A stretch of DNA of 64,000 nucleotides, taken from Cryobacterium sp. Y50. Lineage in GTDB: Bacteria; Actinomycetota; Actinomycetes; Actinomycetales; Microbacteriaceae. Shown piece by piece: positions 52,829-60,967 of the stretch. Made by a program: the position numbers and the translations under genes. The stretch is taken from assembly GCF_002929805.1 (NCBI RefSeq), contig NZ_PJJM01000096.1, positions 1-64,000 on the forward strand, in the 5' to 3' direction. The notes under the pieces were generated by a model, which saw nothing but the letters and a program-made list of their open reading frames with translations, was not told the origin of the DNA and searched no databases. Each line of letters begins with the position of its first letter. Within the stretch, counting starts at the first letter, position 1.

Positions 52829-54040
52829 TTACTCAGAGTCGATTACAGCTGTCGAATACGCTACTGAGGCGACTGCTTCGCTGCCCGCAGTCCCACCGGG
52901 TGAACTTCTAGGAAACGTTTTTTGAATAGCAATAACGGCCGCGCCTCTTGCCCATTCGGTGAAGTCCATGGGACGCACAATGAGTTCGCTGTGGAGGGCA
53001 CTGTCGGTGTCATATTCAGACAGACCCTCGTCAACGCTCGATCGCGCCGCCTCGGCGAGGTGGATTCCTTCGCCCGAAAGAATGATCCGCTTCACACCGG
53101 TAAACGCCGTAATAGCGGATGCTGCACGGCCGAGGGCTCGAGCGGCTTCCTGGACGACACGAACAGCTGGCGCATCCCCAGACCTGGCCATCTCGAGAAC
53201 ATCGTCGTATTCGATGAAACGGCCATGTGCGGCAGACACCGCCGCGGTGATCGAGCTCGAGGACAAGAATGCCGTCATGCAGCCCCGATGCCCGAGCGGA
53301 CACAGCGGTCCCGACGGATCAACGGGATAGTGGCTAAGAGGGTTTAGAGAAGTCGGAATCATCAGGTCATTGATGACGAGGCCATATCCAACTCCGGCAC
53401 CAACAGTAAGCAAAGCGAAGCTCGAGTACCCCTTGCCATGACCGAACCATTGCTGGGCCTTGGTAAGGCCGACAACGTCGTTATCCAGGTAAACGGGAAC
53501 TCTGAGGGCCGCCCCCAATAGGGAGCGAAAGGGCACATCGCGCCACTGGAGGAAGGAAGAATCCGCAACAATCTCACCCTCATCGACCCGGCCGCCTACC
53601 GTTACGCCAACAGCATCGAGGGGCTGGTCCATGCCCGACTGGAAGTCCATGACAATGTCGTGCACGGCAGCCACGACATCCGACACGTCAAGGGAGCCGA
53701 GCGGCACACGAACCTGATCGCTGATGCGCGACCGCACGTCAGTGACGACGGCGTAGATGGCTTCCTCGGTGAGCTTCACGCCAACGAATTTGTACCGGTC
53801 AGGGACCACATCAAGGGGAAGGGAGGAACGTCCTCGACCGGGAGAACGGACGGCGTCCGACTCAAGGAGCACGCCCCCTTCGAGCAGAGGCTTTACGAGT
53901 CGCGTGAGGGTCGCTGGCGAGAGCCCCATACGGCGCGCGAGCCGAGCTCGAGACTGGGCGCCATGCACGAGAACCTCAATCGCAACGGCCTTCGACGGCG
54001 CGGAGAGCAGCGAGCTGACGTCGGATTCGACACCGTCCAT
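52829..54040 (-). CDS. ROK family transcriptional regulator
   Basis: A 403-residue regulator with an N-terminal winged helix (VLVHGAQSRARLARRMGLSPATLTRLVKPLLEGG) and a C-terminal ROK sugar-kinase-like domain. The zinc-site sequence is degenerate but recognisable: LCPLGHRGCMTAF. The start at 54040 has a GGAG ribosome site seven bases away; longer frames run through the promoter region and have none. It is divergent from the alpha-galactosidase gene and probably controls the importer and glycosidase operons through TAGTTT-N7-AAACTA sites. It would be released by a sugar inducer. Confidence 0.85.
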   Translation of the reverse strand: MDGVESDVSSLLSAPSKAVAIEVLVHGAQSRARLARRMGLSPATLTRLVKPLLEGGVLLESDAVRSPGRGRSSLPLDVVPDRYKFVGVKLTEEAIYAVVTDVRSRISDQVRVPLGSLDVSDVVAAVHDIVMDFQSGMDQPLDAVGVTVGGRVDEGEIVADSSFLQWRDVPFRSLLGAALRVPVYLDNDVVGLTKAQQWFGHGKGYSSFALLTVGAGVGYGLVINDLMIPTSLNPLSHYPVDPSGPLCPLGHRGCMTAFLSSSSITAAVSAAHGRFIEYDDVLEMARSGDAPAVRVVQEAARALGRAASAITAFTGVKRIILSGEGIHLAEAARSSVDEGLSEYDTDSALHSELIVRPMDFTEWARGAAVIAIQKTFPRSSPGGTAGSEAVASVAYSTAVIDSE

Positions 54041-54130
54041 CGCCAAACTCCGATCTTCTCCAAGAATTATCTGACTTGCCATGTTCGCGGCCGTGGTCGC
54101 GCCGTTTGAGTATGCCATACTTTGGTTTAA

Positions 54131-54150
54131 TAGTTCCAGCATGGAATCTA
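54131..54150. promoter_or_regulatory. degenerate ROK-type operator 4
   Basis: TAGTTCC and GGAATCTA flank a short centre between the ROK and alpha-galactosidase genes. It resembles the TAGTTT-N7-AAACTA core with changed arms. The position fits control of both divergent genes. Confidence 0.4.
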
Positions 54151-54172
54151 AAAGAGTGAAAATGGGGCGCGG

Positions 54173-56374
54173 ATGAGTGTATCGACAGCAGTAAACGTGG
54201 CGCAGCTGGTCACGCTCGAGGCCAGCGGAACGTGTGTAATGATCGACGTGTCCTCCGGCATTCCACGCATCCTCCATTGGGGCGCTCCCTTCACTGCGAC
54301 CTCCACCGACCAAGCCTTCCTCCGCTCCCTCGCCGAGACCCAGGGTGGGGCCGATCTGCTTGAGACCCGACGGTCGCCGACGCTGCTTCCCGAGCAGTCA
54401 GCGGGATGGATGGGCACCCCGGGTCTGGAGGGGCATCGAAGTGGCACATCCTTCTCGACGGCGTTCACGGCGTCGAGCTGGCGCATCGACGGATCGGCTG
54501 GCTCGATTCAATCCCTGGTGGCCGAGGCAACGGACACCGTCGCTGAGTTGCAGCTCACAACCACGATCACACTCCTGCCGTCCGGGCTGCTCCGTCTCGA
54601 GGCGCGTCTAACGAACATCGCACAGGACAGCGATTACTCGGTCGACGCACTCCGCGTCGTCCTCCCTGTCCCTGCCGAAGCCGGCGAGCTCCTCGACTTT
54701 GCGGGTCGGCATCTTCGAGAGCGTACTCCCCAACGCCATCCCTTCGTGGTCGGCACGCATCTCCGGGAAGGACGGCGCGGTCGCACTGGCTCGGACGCGA
54801 GCATCCTTCTCGCAGCCGGCACGCCGGGCTTCGGCTTCCGCTCCGGCGAGGTATGGACAGTTCACACCGCCTGGAGCGGCAATCACTCCACCTTCGCCGA
54901 GCTAGGAATCACCGGATCGCGTGTGCTCGGCGGCGGTGAACTTCTTCTGCCCGGAGAAATGATCCTCAAGCCGGGTGCCACTTATTCTTCCCCGGCAATT
55001 TACGCGGCGTATGGGAACGGTCTTGACGACATCGCCGCGTCGTTCCACGAGCATCTTCGCGGAAGAGCGTCGCACCCGGTGAGCCCCCGGCCGGTTGTAC
55101 TTAACACCTGGGAGGCAGTGTACTTTGACCAAGACCTCGACTCACTGGCGAGGCTCGCCGAGCTCGGTGCACACGTAGGCGTGGAGCGGTTCGTCCTCGA
55201 CGACGGCTGGTTCACCCACCGCCGCCACGATCGAGCAGGGCTCGGTGACTGGCAAGTTGACCGCAACATCTGGCCGGACGGACTCGGCCCCCTCGTCACG
55301 GTCGTGCGCTCCCTCGGTATGCAGTTCGGGCTCTGGTTTGAACCGGAGATGATCAACGAAGACTCAGAGGTCGCCCGAGCGCACCCCGAATGGATTCTCG
55401 CGCCAGGTAACAGACTCCCCATCCCTGGCCGCTCGCAGCAGGTTCTCAACCTAACGATCCCTGCGGCGTTCGAATACATTCTTGAGTCGATAAGTTCCCT
55501 GATAAACGAGTACGACATCGACTACATCAAGTGGGACCACAACCGCGACCTCGTGGAAGCTGGTGATCGCCTGACAGGCGCTCCACGCGTGCACGCACAG
55601 ACCCTCGCGACGTATGCGCTCATGGACGAGTTGCATCGGCGACATTCAGGACTTGAGATCGAGTCGTGCTCATCCGGCGGTGGTCGAGTCGACCTCGCTG
55701 TGCTCGAGCGCACACAGCGCGTGTGGGCGAGCGATTGCATCGACGCCCTCGAGCGCCAGCAGATCCAACGCTGGACGGGGCTGCTCCTGCCCCCGGAGCT
55801 TGTTGGGTCGCACGTCGGCGCAGCGACGGCGCACACGACCCACCGCACCCACGCGCTCGCGTTCCGCGCGGCCACGGCGCTTTTTGGGCATTTTGGGATC
55901 GAGTGGGACCTCCGCGACGCATCAACCACGGAGCTTGACCAGCTCGCGGCCTGGGTTGACCTCTACAAACAAGAGCGGGAACTCATTCATACCGGCACTG
56001 CCGTGCACAGCGACTACCCGGATGAGGCGTACTGGGCACACGGCTACGTCGCCCCCGACCAAGACCGCGCGATCATCTCATTCGTCGCACTCGCCACAAG
56101 TGTGGCTGTGCACCCCGGTCGCATCCGAATCCCCGGTCTGCGCGACGAAGTCACCTACCGCATCGAACCGATTGAGCTGTCCGCTTCAGCTCTCATGCGC
56201 GTAAAGGGCGGAGCACCGTCGTGGTGGACGGAGCCCGTAGCCCTCTCCGGAAGCGTCCTCGGTCGTATCGGGCTCCCGGCGCCCATGCTGTATCCAGAGC
56301 AGGCCCTGCTCTTCAGGCTTGTCGCCGTTGATCGTGCAGACTTACTCACCAACCTCACAACCGAAAGGAACTGA
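54173..56374 (+). CDS. alpha-galactosidase, GH36
   Basis: A 733-residue family GH36 alpha-galactosidase. The N-terminal beta-sandwich domain (about 1-330) is followed by the TIM barrel. FVLDDGWFTHRRHDRAGLGDW and GLWFEPEMINEDSEVARAHPEW are the substrate-binding segments. The nucleophile Asp is in IDYIKWDHNRDL and the acid/base Asp is in VWASDCIDALERQQIQ; SCSSGGGRVDL lies between. It has no signal peptide, so it acts on an imported alpha-galactoside. It starts a second operon with two oxidoreductase genes. Confidence 0.93.
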   Translation: MSVSTAVNVAQLVTLEASGTCVMIDVSSGIPRILHWGAPFTATSTDQAFLRSLAETQGGADLLETRRSPTLLPEQSAGWMGTPGLEGHRSGTSFSTAFTASSWRIDGSAGSIQSLVAEATDTVAELQLTTTITLLPSGLLRLEARLTNIAQDSDYSVDALRVVLPVPAEAGELLDFAGRHLRERTPQRHPFVVGTHLREGRRGRTGSDASILLAAGTPGFGFRSGEVWTVHTAWSGNHSTFAELGITGSRVLGGGELLLPGEMILKPGATYSSPAIYAAYGNGLDDIAASFHEHLRGRASHPVSPRPVVLNTWEAVYFDQDLDSLARLAELGAHVGVERFVLDDGWFTHRRHDRAGLGDWQVDRNIWPDGLGPLVTVVRSLGMQFGLWFEPEMINEDSEVARAHPEWILAPGNRLPIPGRSQQVLNLTIPAAFEYILESISSLINEYDIDYIKWDHNRDLVEAGDRLTGAPRVHAQTLATYALMDELHRRHSGLEIESCSSGGGRVDLAVLERTQRVWASDCIDALERQQIQRWTGLLLPPELVGSHVGAATAHTTHRTHALAFRAATALFGHFGIEWDLRDASTTELDQLAAWVDLYKQERELIHTGTAVHSDYPDEAYWAHGYVAPDQDRAIISFVALATSVAVHPGRIRIPGLRDEVTYRIEPIELSASALMRVKGGAPSWWTEPVALSGSVLGRIGLPAPMLYPEQALLFRLVAVDRADLLTNLTTERN

Positions 56375-56376
56375 AC

Positions 56377-57423
56377 ATGGGACGGCTCGTTCGTTTTACT
56401 TCACCCGGCCTGGCAGAAGTCGTCGACTTTGAGGACGCTCCCGTTGGCGCCGGCGAGGTGCGCCTCGAAACCCTGTATTCCGGCATTTCCGCCGGCACGG
56501 AGCTCACCGCGTACCGCGGTAGCAACCCGTATCTTAACAGCGAATGGGATGCTCGCCGCCGGTTGTTTGTACCGGGCGACTCGACGCACTCCTACCCGCT
56601 CGATGCCTGGGGTTATGAAGAGGTTGGCACCATCACAGCGGTCGGCGACGGCGTGGACACAGGGCTGATCGGCCGCCTCGTATGGGGAACGTGGGGCCAC
56701 CGGTCGTCCGTCGTTCGCCCCATGCCGTGGGTCATGGACCGCCTCATGCCAGACGGACTCGATCCCGTCGCAGGCATCTTTGCGAAGATCGGAGCGATCG
56801 CTCTCAATGCCGTACTCGACGCCGACATCCACGTCGGCGAGACTGTTGTCGTATTCGGAGCCGGCGTCCCCGGACAAATCGTGGCACAACTTGCTCGGCT
56901 CAACGGAGGGCGCGTGGTCTCCGTCGACCTGCTCCCGGGGCGCCGAGAACTCGCAGAGCGCCTCGGCGCCTCCCTCACGCTTGACCCGGCCGCCGACGAC
57001 GTGGCAGAGCGAGTCCGTCAGCTCACGGAGAATCGTGGGGCCGATGTAACTATCGAAATGAGTGGCAGCTATCATGCACTTCACGAGGCCGTACGCACCG
57101 CGGCATACAGCTCGCGCGTCATTGTCGGAGGGTTTTTCCAAGGCGCTGCGACCCCCGTTCAACTCGGCAACGAATTCCACCACAATCGCATCTCCATCAT
57201 CGGATCCCAGATTTCAGGTGTCTCACCAGCGCTTCAGCACCGCTGGAACGAGTTACGCATGTCAACTACGGCGCTCCGACTTGTGAGCGACGGCCAACTC
57301 GACGTCACCTCGCTCATTACGCATACGATGCCAGCGGAGGACGCTCCTGCCGCCTTCAAGATGCTCGACGCGTCGCCGGAGGACGCGCTGCAAGTAGTCC
57401 TCGATTACCGGGCGGCGTCGTGA
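56377..57423 (+). CDS. medium-chain dehydrogenase without canonical zinc ligands
   Basis: A 348-residue MDR oxidoreductase. It starts two bases after the alpha-galactosidase stop. The N-terminal segment ETLYSGISAGTELTAYRG is typical of the BchC-like subgroup, in which the usual catalytic Cys-x-x-Asp and the four structural Cys are absent. The cofactor loop is VVFGAGVPGQIVAQL, with VVSVDLLPGRREL placing an Asp for NAD preference. It probably oxidises a hydroxyl of a sugar or polyol; coupled to the following Gfo/Idh gene by overlapping stop and start. Confidence 0.85.
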   Translation: MGRLVRFTSPGLAEVVDFEDAPVGAGEVRLETLYSGISAGTELTAYRGSNPYLNSEWDARRRLFVPGDSTHSYPLDAWGYEEVGTITAVGDGVDTGLIGRLVWGTWGHRSSVVRPMPWVMDRLMPDGLDPVAGIFAKIGAIALNAVLDADIHVGETVVVFGAGVPGQIVAQLARLNGGRVVSVDLLPGRRELAERLGASLTLDPAADDVAERVRQLTENRGADVTIEMSGSYHALHEAVRTAAYSSRVIVGGFFQGAATPVQLGNEFHHNRISIIGSQISGVSPALQHRWNELRMSTTALRLVSDGQLDVTSLITHTMPAEDAPAAFKMLDASPEDALQVVLDYRAAS

Positions 57424-58430
57424 GGATGCGGGACCCATTCCCACGATCTGACGGGATGATTGGCTGGGGGATCCTCGCAACGGGGGGCGTCGCCGGAGCG
57501 TTCACGAAAGACCTGATCGCCCACGGCCACCGGGTGACGGCAGTCGGGTCGCGTTCTCTCGCGTCAGCCGAGGCTTTCGCGGCAACCCATGGAATTCCCC
57601 GCGCCCATGGTTCGTATGAGGACCTCGCTGCTGACCCGAACGTCGACGTGATTTACATTGCAACGCCACACAACCTGCACCACGAAAACGCAACACTCGC
57701 GCTAGAGCACGGCAAACACATCCTCGTCGAGAAGTCGTTTACTCTCACCCAAGCAGAGGCTTCCAACGTCGTCGAACTCGGCCTGCGAACGGGCCTCGTA
57801 GTGGTCGAAGCCATGTGGACGCGGTTCCTCCCACACATGGCACACGTGCGCACATTGATCGCGGCGGGCCGCCTCGGGGAGATCCGTTCCCTCCACGCCG
57901 ACCACACCCAGAACCTTCCCCGTGAAGATACCCACCGCATCAACAACCTGCATCTAGCCGGTGGCGCTCTCTTAGACCTCGGCATCTACCCCATTTCCTT
58001 CGCACACGATGTTCTTGGTGAACCCGTCGACATCGACGCTCACGCAACGTTCACACGATCGGGAGTTGACGCGTCGGTCGCGACGATCCTCACTCACGAG
58101 AACGGCGCGATTTCGACATCGTTCTCATCACTCCAGACGCGAGGACCCAACCGAGCCACAATCCTTGGCACCGAGGGCCGCATCGAGATCGCGGACACCT
58201 GGTACGCACCAACCACGATGTCGCTTTACGACGCAAGGAATTCACTGATTGACGTCTATGACCAACCAGTGTCCGGACGTGGCATGCAGTTTCAAGCGGC
58301 CGAAGTGGAACGCGTCATCCGAGACGGCAATCAACGCAGCGCCCTGATCACTCCCGAGGAATCGGTGACGATCATGCGCACAATGGATGCTATCCGGGCA
58401 AAGATCGGTCTACGCTACCCGAACGAATAA
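57420..58430 (+). CDS. Gfo/Idh/MocA family oxidoreductase
   Basis: A 336-residue NAD(P)-dependent sugar oxidoreductase. GWGILATGGVAGAFTKDL is the Rossmann loop, DVIYIATPHNLHHENATLALEHGKHILVEKSFTLT contains the conserved EKP-like Lys motif (here EKS), and GGALLDLGIYPISFAHDVLG matches the C-terminal domain. Starts: GTG 57420 overlapping the dehydrogenase stop, or Met codons at 57426 or 57456. The EKS variant replaces Pro of the usual EKP. With the MDR protein it may form a two-step redox or epimerisation on the released aglycone or galactose. Confidence 0.88.
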   Translation: MRMRDPFPRSDGMIGWGILATGGVAGAFTKDLIAHGHRVTAVGSRSLASAEAFAATHGIPRAHGSYEDLAADPNVDVIYIATPHNLHHENATLALEHGKHILVEKSFTLTQAEASNVVELGLRTGLVVVEAMWTRFLPHMAHVRTLIAAGRLGEIRSLHADHTQNLPREDTHRINNLHLAGGALLDLGIYPISFAHDVLGEPVDIDAHATFTRSGVDASVATILTHENGAISTSFSSLQTRGPNRATILGTEGRIEIADTWYAPTTMSLYDARNSLIDVYDQPVSGRGMQFQAAEVERVIRDGNQRSALITPEESVTIMRTMDAIRAKIGLRYPNE

Positions 58431-58675
58431 CACCTTCGTACACAAATCGTGCCCGGGACGTGGTCGCCGCAAGCATCCTCATCATCGAAGGCTAACGACA
58501 CGGCGGGGCACAGGACACCGCCACCAACCGGCAATGTCCACAGGTGTCGTCACACACATTGACGCCCTGCCACGGATCGTAAAGTCCGGTATGTTCGCAG
58601 TCGCGCACCGAGGTGTCAATTCGACCCAGCAAAGCGTGTGAATTCGTCACGGACTCACACCTCGCCGCAGCAGCG

Positions 58676-59569
58676 TCACGCCAGGGTGCCGTCGACGAGC
58701 TTCACGATCATCGAGCAGTCTTTGCCGCCCTGACCCTGGTCGACCAGGCGCTGGAACAACTCAGCCACGTGCTTGCCGATCTCGAGCTGCGTGTCGGTGG
58801 CGACCGCGGCGGCGACCGCGAGGCCGATGTCCTTATTGGCGAGCTCGGCGGTGAAGGTCGGCGCGAAATCACGGTTCACGGCCGCCGACGGCACCACGCC
58901 CTCGATCGGATACCAGGTTCGCAGCGCCCAACTGTCGCCCGATGATACGGATGCGATATCCCAGAACACCTGCGGGTCCAGTCCCAGCCGCTCGGCCAAC
59001 ACCGCCCCCTCGGAAGTTGCGGCGAGGTTGATGAACAGCATGAGGTTGTTGCAGATCTTCGCCGCCTGACCGGTCGTTGCACCACCGGTCGGAATGATGT
59101 TCGCCGCCATTGGCTGGATGTAGGTGGTCGCGGCGGCGACCGCATCCGCTTCACCGCCGACCATGAAGGTCAGCGTGCCGGCCTCAGCACCGGTGATGCC
59201 GCCGGAAACAGGGGCGTCAACGAGGCGAAAACCCGCCGCTATCGCCGCGTCATGCAGAGCCTGGGACGATTCGATGTCGATCGTCGAGGACTCCACCAGA
59301 AGCGTTTTCAGGTCGGCGTTGGCGAACACTCCCGCTTCGCCGAAGTACACCGCGCGGGCGTGCTCGCCTTTGGGAAGCATGGTGAAGACGACCTCGGCAC
59401 CTTCAACGGCGTCCTTGATGCTCGTCGCGCGGGTCACGCCAGCGGCGACTGCGGCATCGAGGGCCTCGGCGTTGAGGTCGAAGCCGCGCACACTGTGGCC
59501 CGCCTTTACCAGGTTCGCCGTCATGGGGCCACCCATGTGGCCGAGTCCAATCCATCCGATAACCGCCAT
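58676..59569 (-). CDS. NAD(P)-dependent 3-hydroxyisobutyrate-dehydrogenase-type reductase
   Basis: A 297-residue beta-hydroxyacid dehydrogenase. The start at 59569 after AAGGAG gives the cofactor loop VIGWIGLGHMGGPMTANLVKAG. VDAPVSGGITGAEAGTLTFMVGG is the substrate motif, and the catalytic Lys lies in GQAAKICNNLML. Substrate could be 3-hydroxyisobutyrate, tartronate semialdehyde or a relative. Not in an obvious operon. Confidence 0.9.
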   Translation of the reverse strand: MAVIGWIGLGHMGGPMTANLVKAGHSVRGFDLNAEALDAAVAAGVTRATSIKDAVEGAEVVFTMLPKGEHARAVYFGEAGVFANADLKTLLVESSTIDIESSQALHDAAIAAGFRLVDAPVSGGITGAEAGTLTFMVGGEADAVAAATTYIQPMAANIIPTGGATTGQAAKICNNLMLFINLAATSEGAVLAERLGLDPQVFWDIASVSSGDSWALRTWYPIEGVVPSAAVNRDFAPTFTAELANKDIGLAVAAAVATDTQLEIGKHVAELFQRLVDQGQGGKDCSMIVKLVDGTLA

Positions 59570-59722
59570 GGCATAGCTCCTTCGCTCAGGTGACGGGCGT
59601 CGATGCCCGTCCTGTACACGATGGCACAACTTGGCGGGCTGCCCGGTCGCTGAGACGTGAATTTAGGGCCGACAAATTATAACCGATCCAAGTTTCACGT
59701 CTCGGCGAACGCCCTGAATGCT

Positions 59723-60706
59723 TCAGTGCACGTACTCCAGCAGGTCAGCCCCGACAGCGCGCATCCCGTCGAGCACCGCAAGACGGGCCATCAGCAGGGC
59801 GTCGTCGAACGCCATCGACACGGCGTAAGTCGCACCGGCCCGAGGGCCACGGAGGATACCCACCTCGCTGCGTACCCCGGCGGTAGCCCCGGTCTTGTTG
59901 ACCATCAGCAAACCATGGTCGCTCTCCCGGTGCGCCAGGGGATCCAACCCAAAGGCACTCGCCACGAGCGACAGGTCGGTGTTGAGCGACAGCCAGCCGA
60001 TAACGCGCGCACTCGTCTCGGCGTCCACGATCTCGCCGCGGGCGAGCGCGGTGAACAGCCAGGTCAGTTCCTTGGCGCTGCCCACCGACAGCTGGGGTGC
60101 GTCATCCGGCCCGCGTTTGTCGCGTACCAGGTCGAGCAGTGCCGTGCGGCTGAGGCCGAGCTGCTCGGTGCGGGCGCGCACCGAGTGCAGCCCGACGGCT
60201 CGAATGAGCACATTCGTCGCGAGGTTGTCGCTCGTCGCCCCGACGAGGGCGGCAAGGTCGGCCACGCCCAATCGGGCCACCTGCAGGTGCTGCCAGACGC
60301 CGGAATCGCTCACGGCATCGACATTCGTTCGCTCGAGCATCGTGGCCATTCCGAACTCGGCGTCTTTCAGGCGCGCGGCCACCTCGATCAGCAGCAGCAC
60401 CTTGCCGATACTTGCGGTCGGCATCGAGACGTGGTCGTCGACCGAGAACAAGACCCGCCCGGTCGCGAGGTCGGTCGCCCGGGCCGAGACCTGCACACCG
60501 TTCAAGGCGAGATCGCCCAGTGCAGCGAAGCCGCGAGCGAAGCTTTCTGGAGCCTCGGCACCACGGTGTTTACCACCGGGCGCTGCGGCGTGGCGGGAAC
60601 GCACGAAGCCGCCTGAGGCGACGGCATCGCCCGCATTCTGGCCAGACCGATGCCCGCCGCCGTCGCTAGAACCAGAACCGCCCGCAGAACCACTGGAGAA
60701 GACCAT
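59723..60706 (-). CDS. class A beta-lactamase-like serine hydrolase, N-terminus possibly frameshifted
   Basis: A 327-residue protein. The catalytic Ser-x-x-Lys is in MPTASIGKVLLL, the SDN motif is in GATSDNLATNVL, and the KTG box is in MVNKTGATAGVRSEVG. These three motifs define the class A serine beta-lactamase/PBP fold. The domain starts at about FARGFAALGDL. The 60 residues before it are low complexity with no signal peptide, whereas the adjacent frame encodes MRQRWSSPVVLRAVLVLATA from 60717, a good signal peptide. A frameshift near 60530-60560 is likely. Activity on beta-lactams is not shown by sequence. Confidence 0.78.
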   Translation of the reverse strand: MVFSSGSAGGSGSSDGGGHRSGQNAGDAVASGGFVRSRHAAAPGGKHRGAEAPESFARGFAALGDLALNGVQVSARATDLATGRVLFSVDDHVSMPTASIGKVLLLIEVAARLKDAEFGMATMLERTNVDAVSDSGVWQHLQVARLGVADLAALVGATSDNLATNVLIRAVGLHSVRARTEQLGLSRTALLDLVRDKRGPDDAPQLSVGSAKELTWLFTALARGEIVDAETSARVIGWLSLNTDLSLVASAFGLDPLAHRESDHGLLMVNKTGATAGVRSEVGILRGPRAGATYAVSMAFDDALLMARLAVLDGMRAVGADLLEYVH

Positions 60707-60967
60707 CGTTGGCGCATTCCTCCCTCGGTGCTGCCGCTTACTACAAAACCGGACTGCGCCCAACTGAGTCCATCGGCTCAGCGCTAATCTGCTCAGCCAG
60801 CGCCAAACCGCTCAATGTCAGCCTCTGGTCGGACCAAGGCGCACGGCCAACCCTAACCCAGGCGGAGACGCACGGACTGGCCGAGGTCAAAAGCCCCGAC
60901 ACTAGGTCCTGACACGCCACCCGGGCCCCGGCGCGCCAACGCGACTCGCCCGCCACTGACAGTGCCG

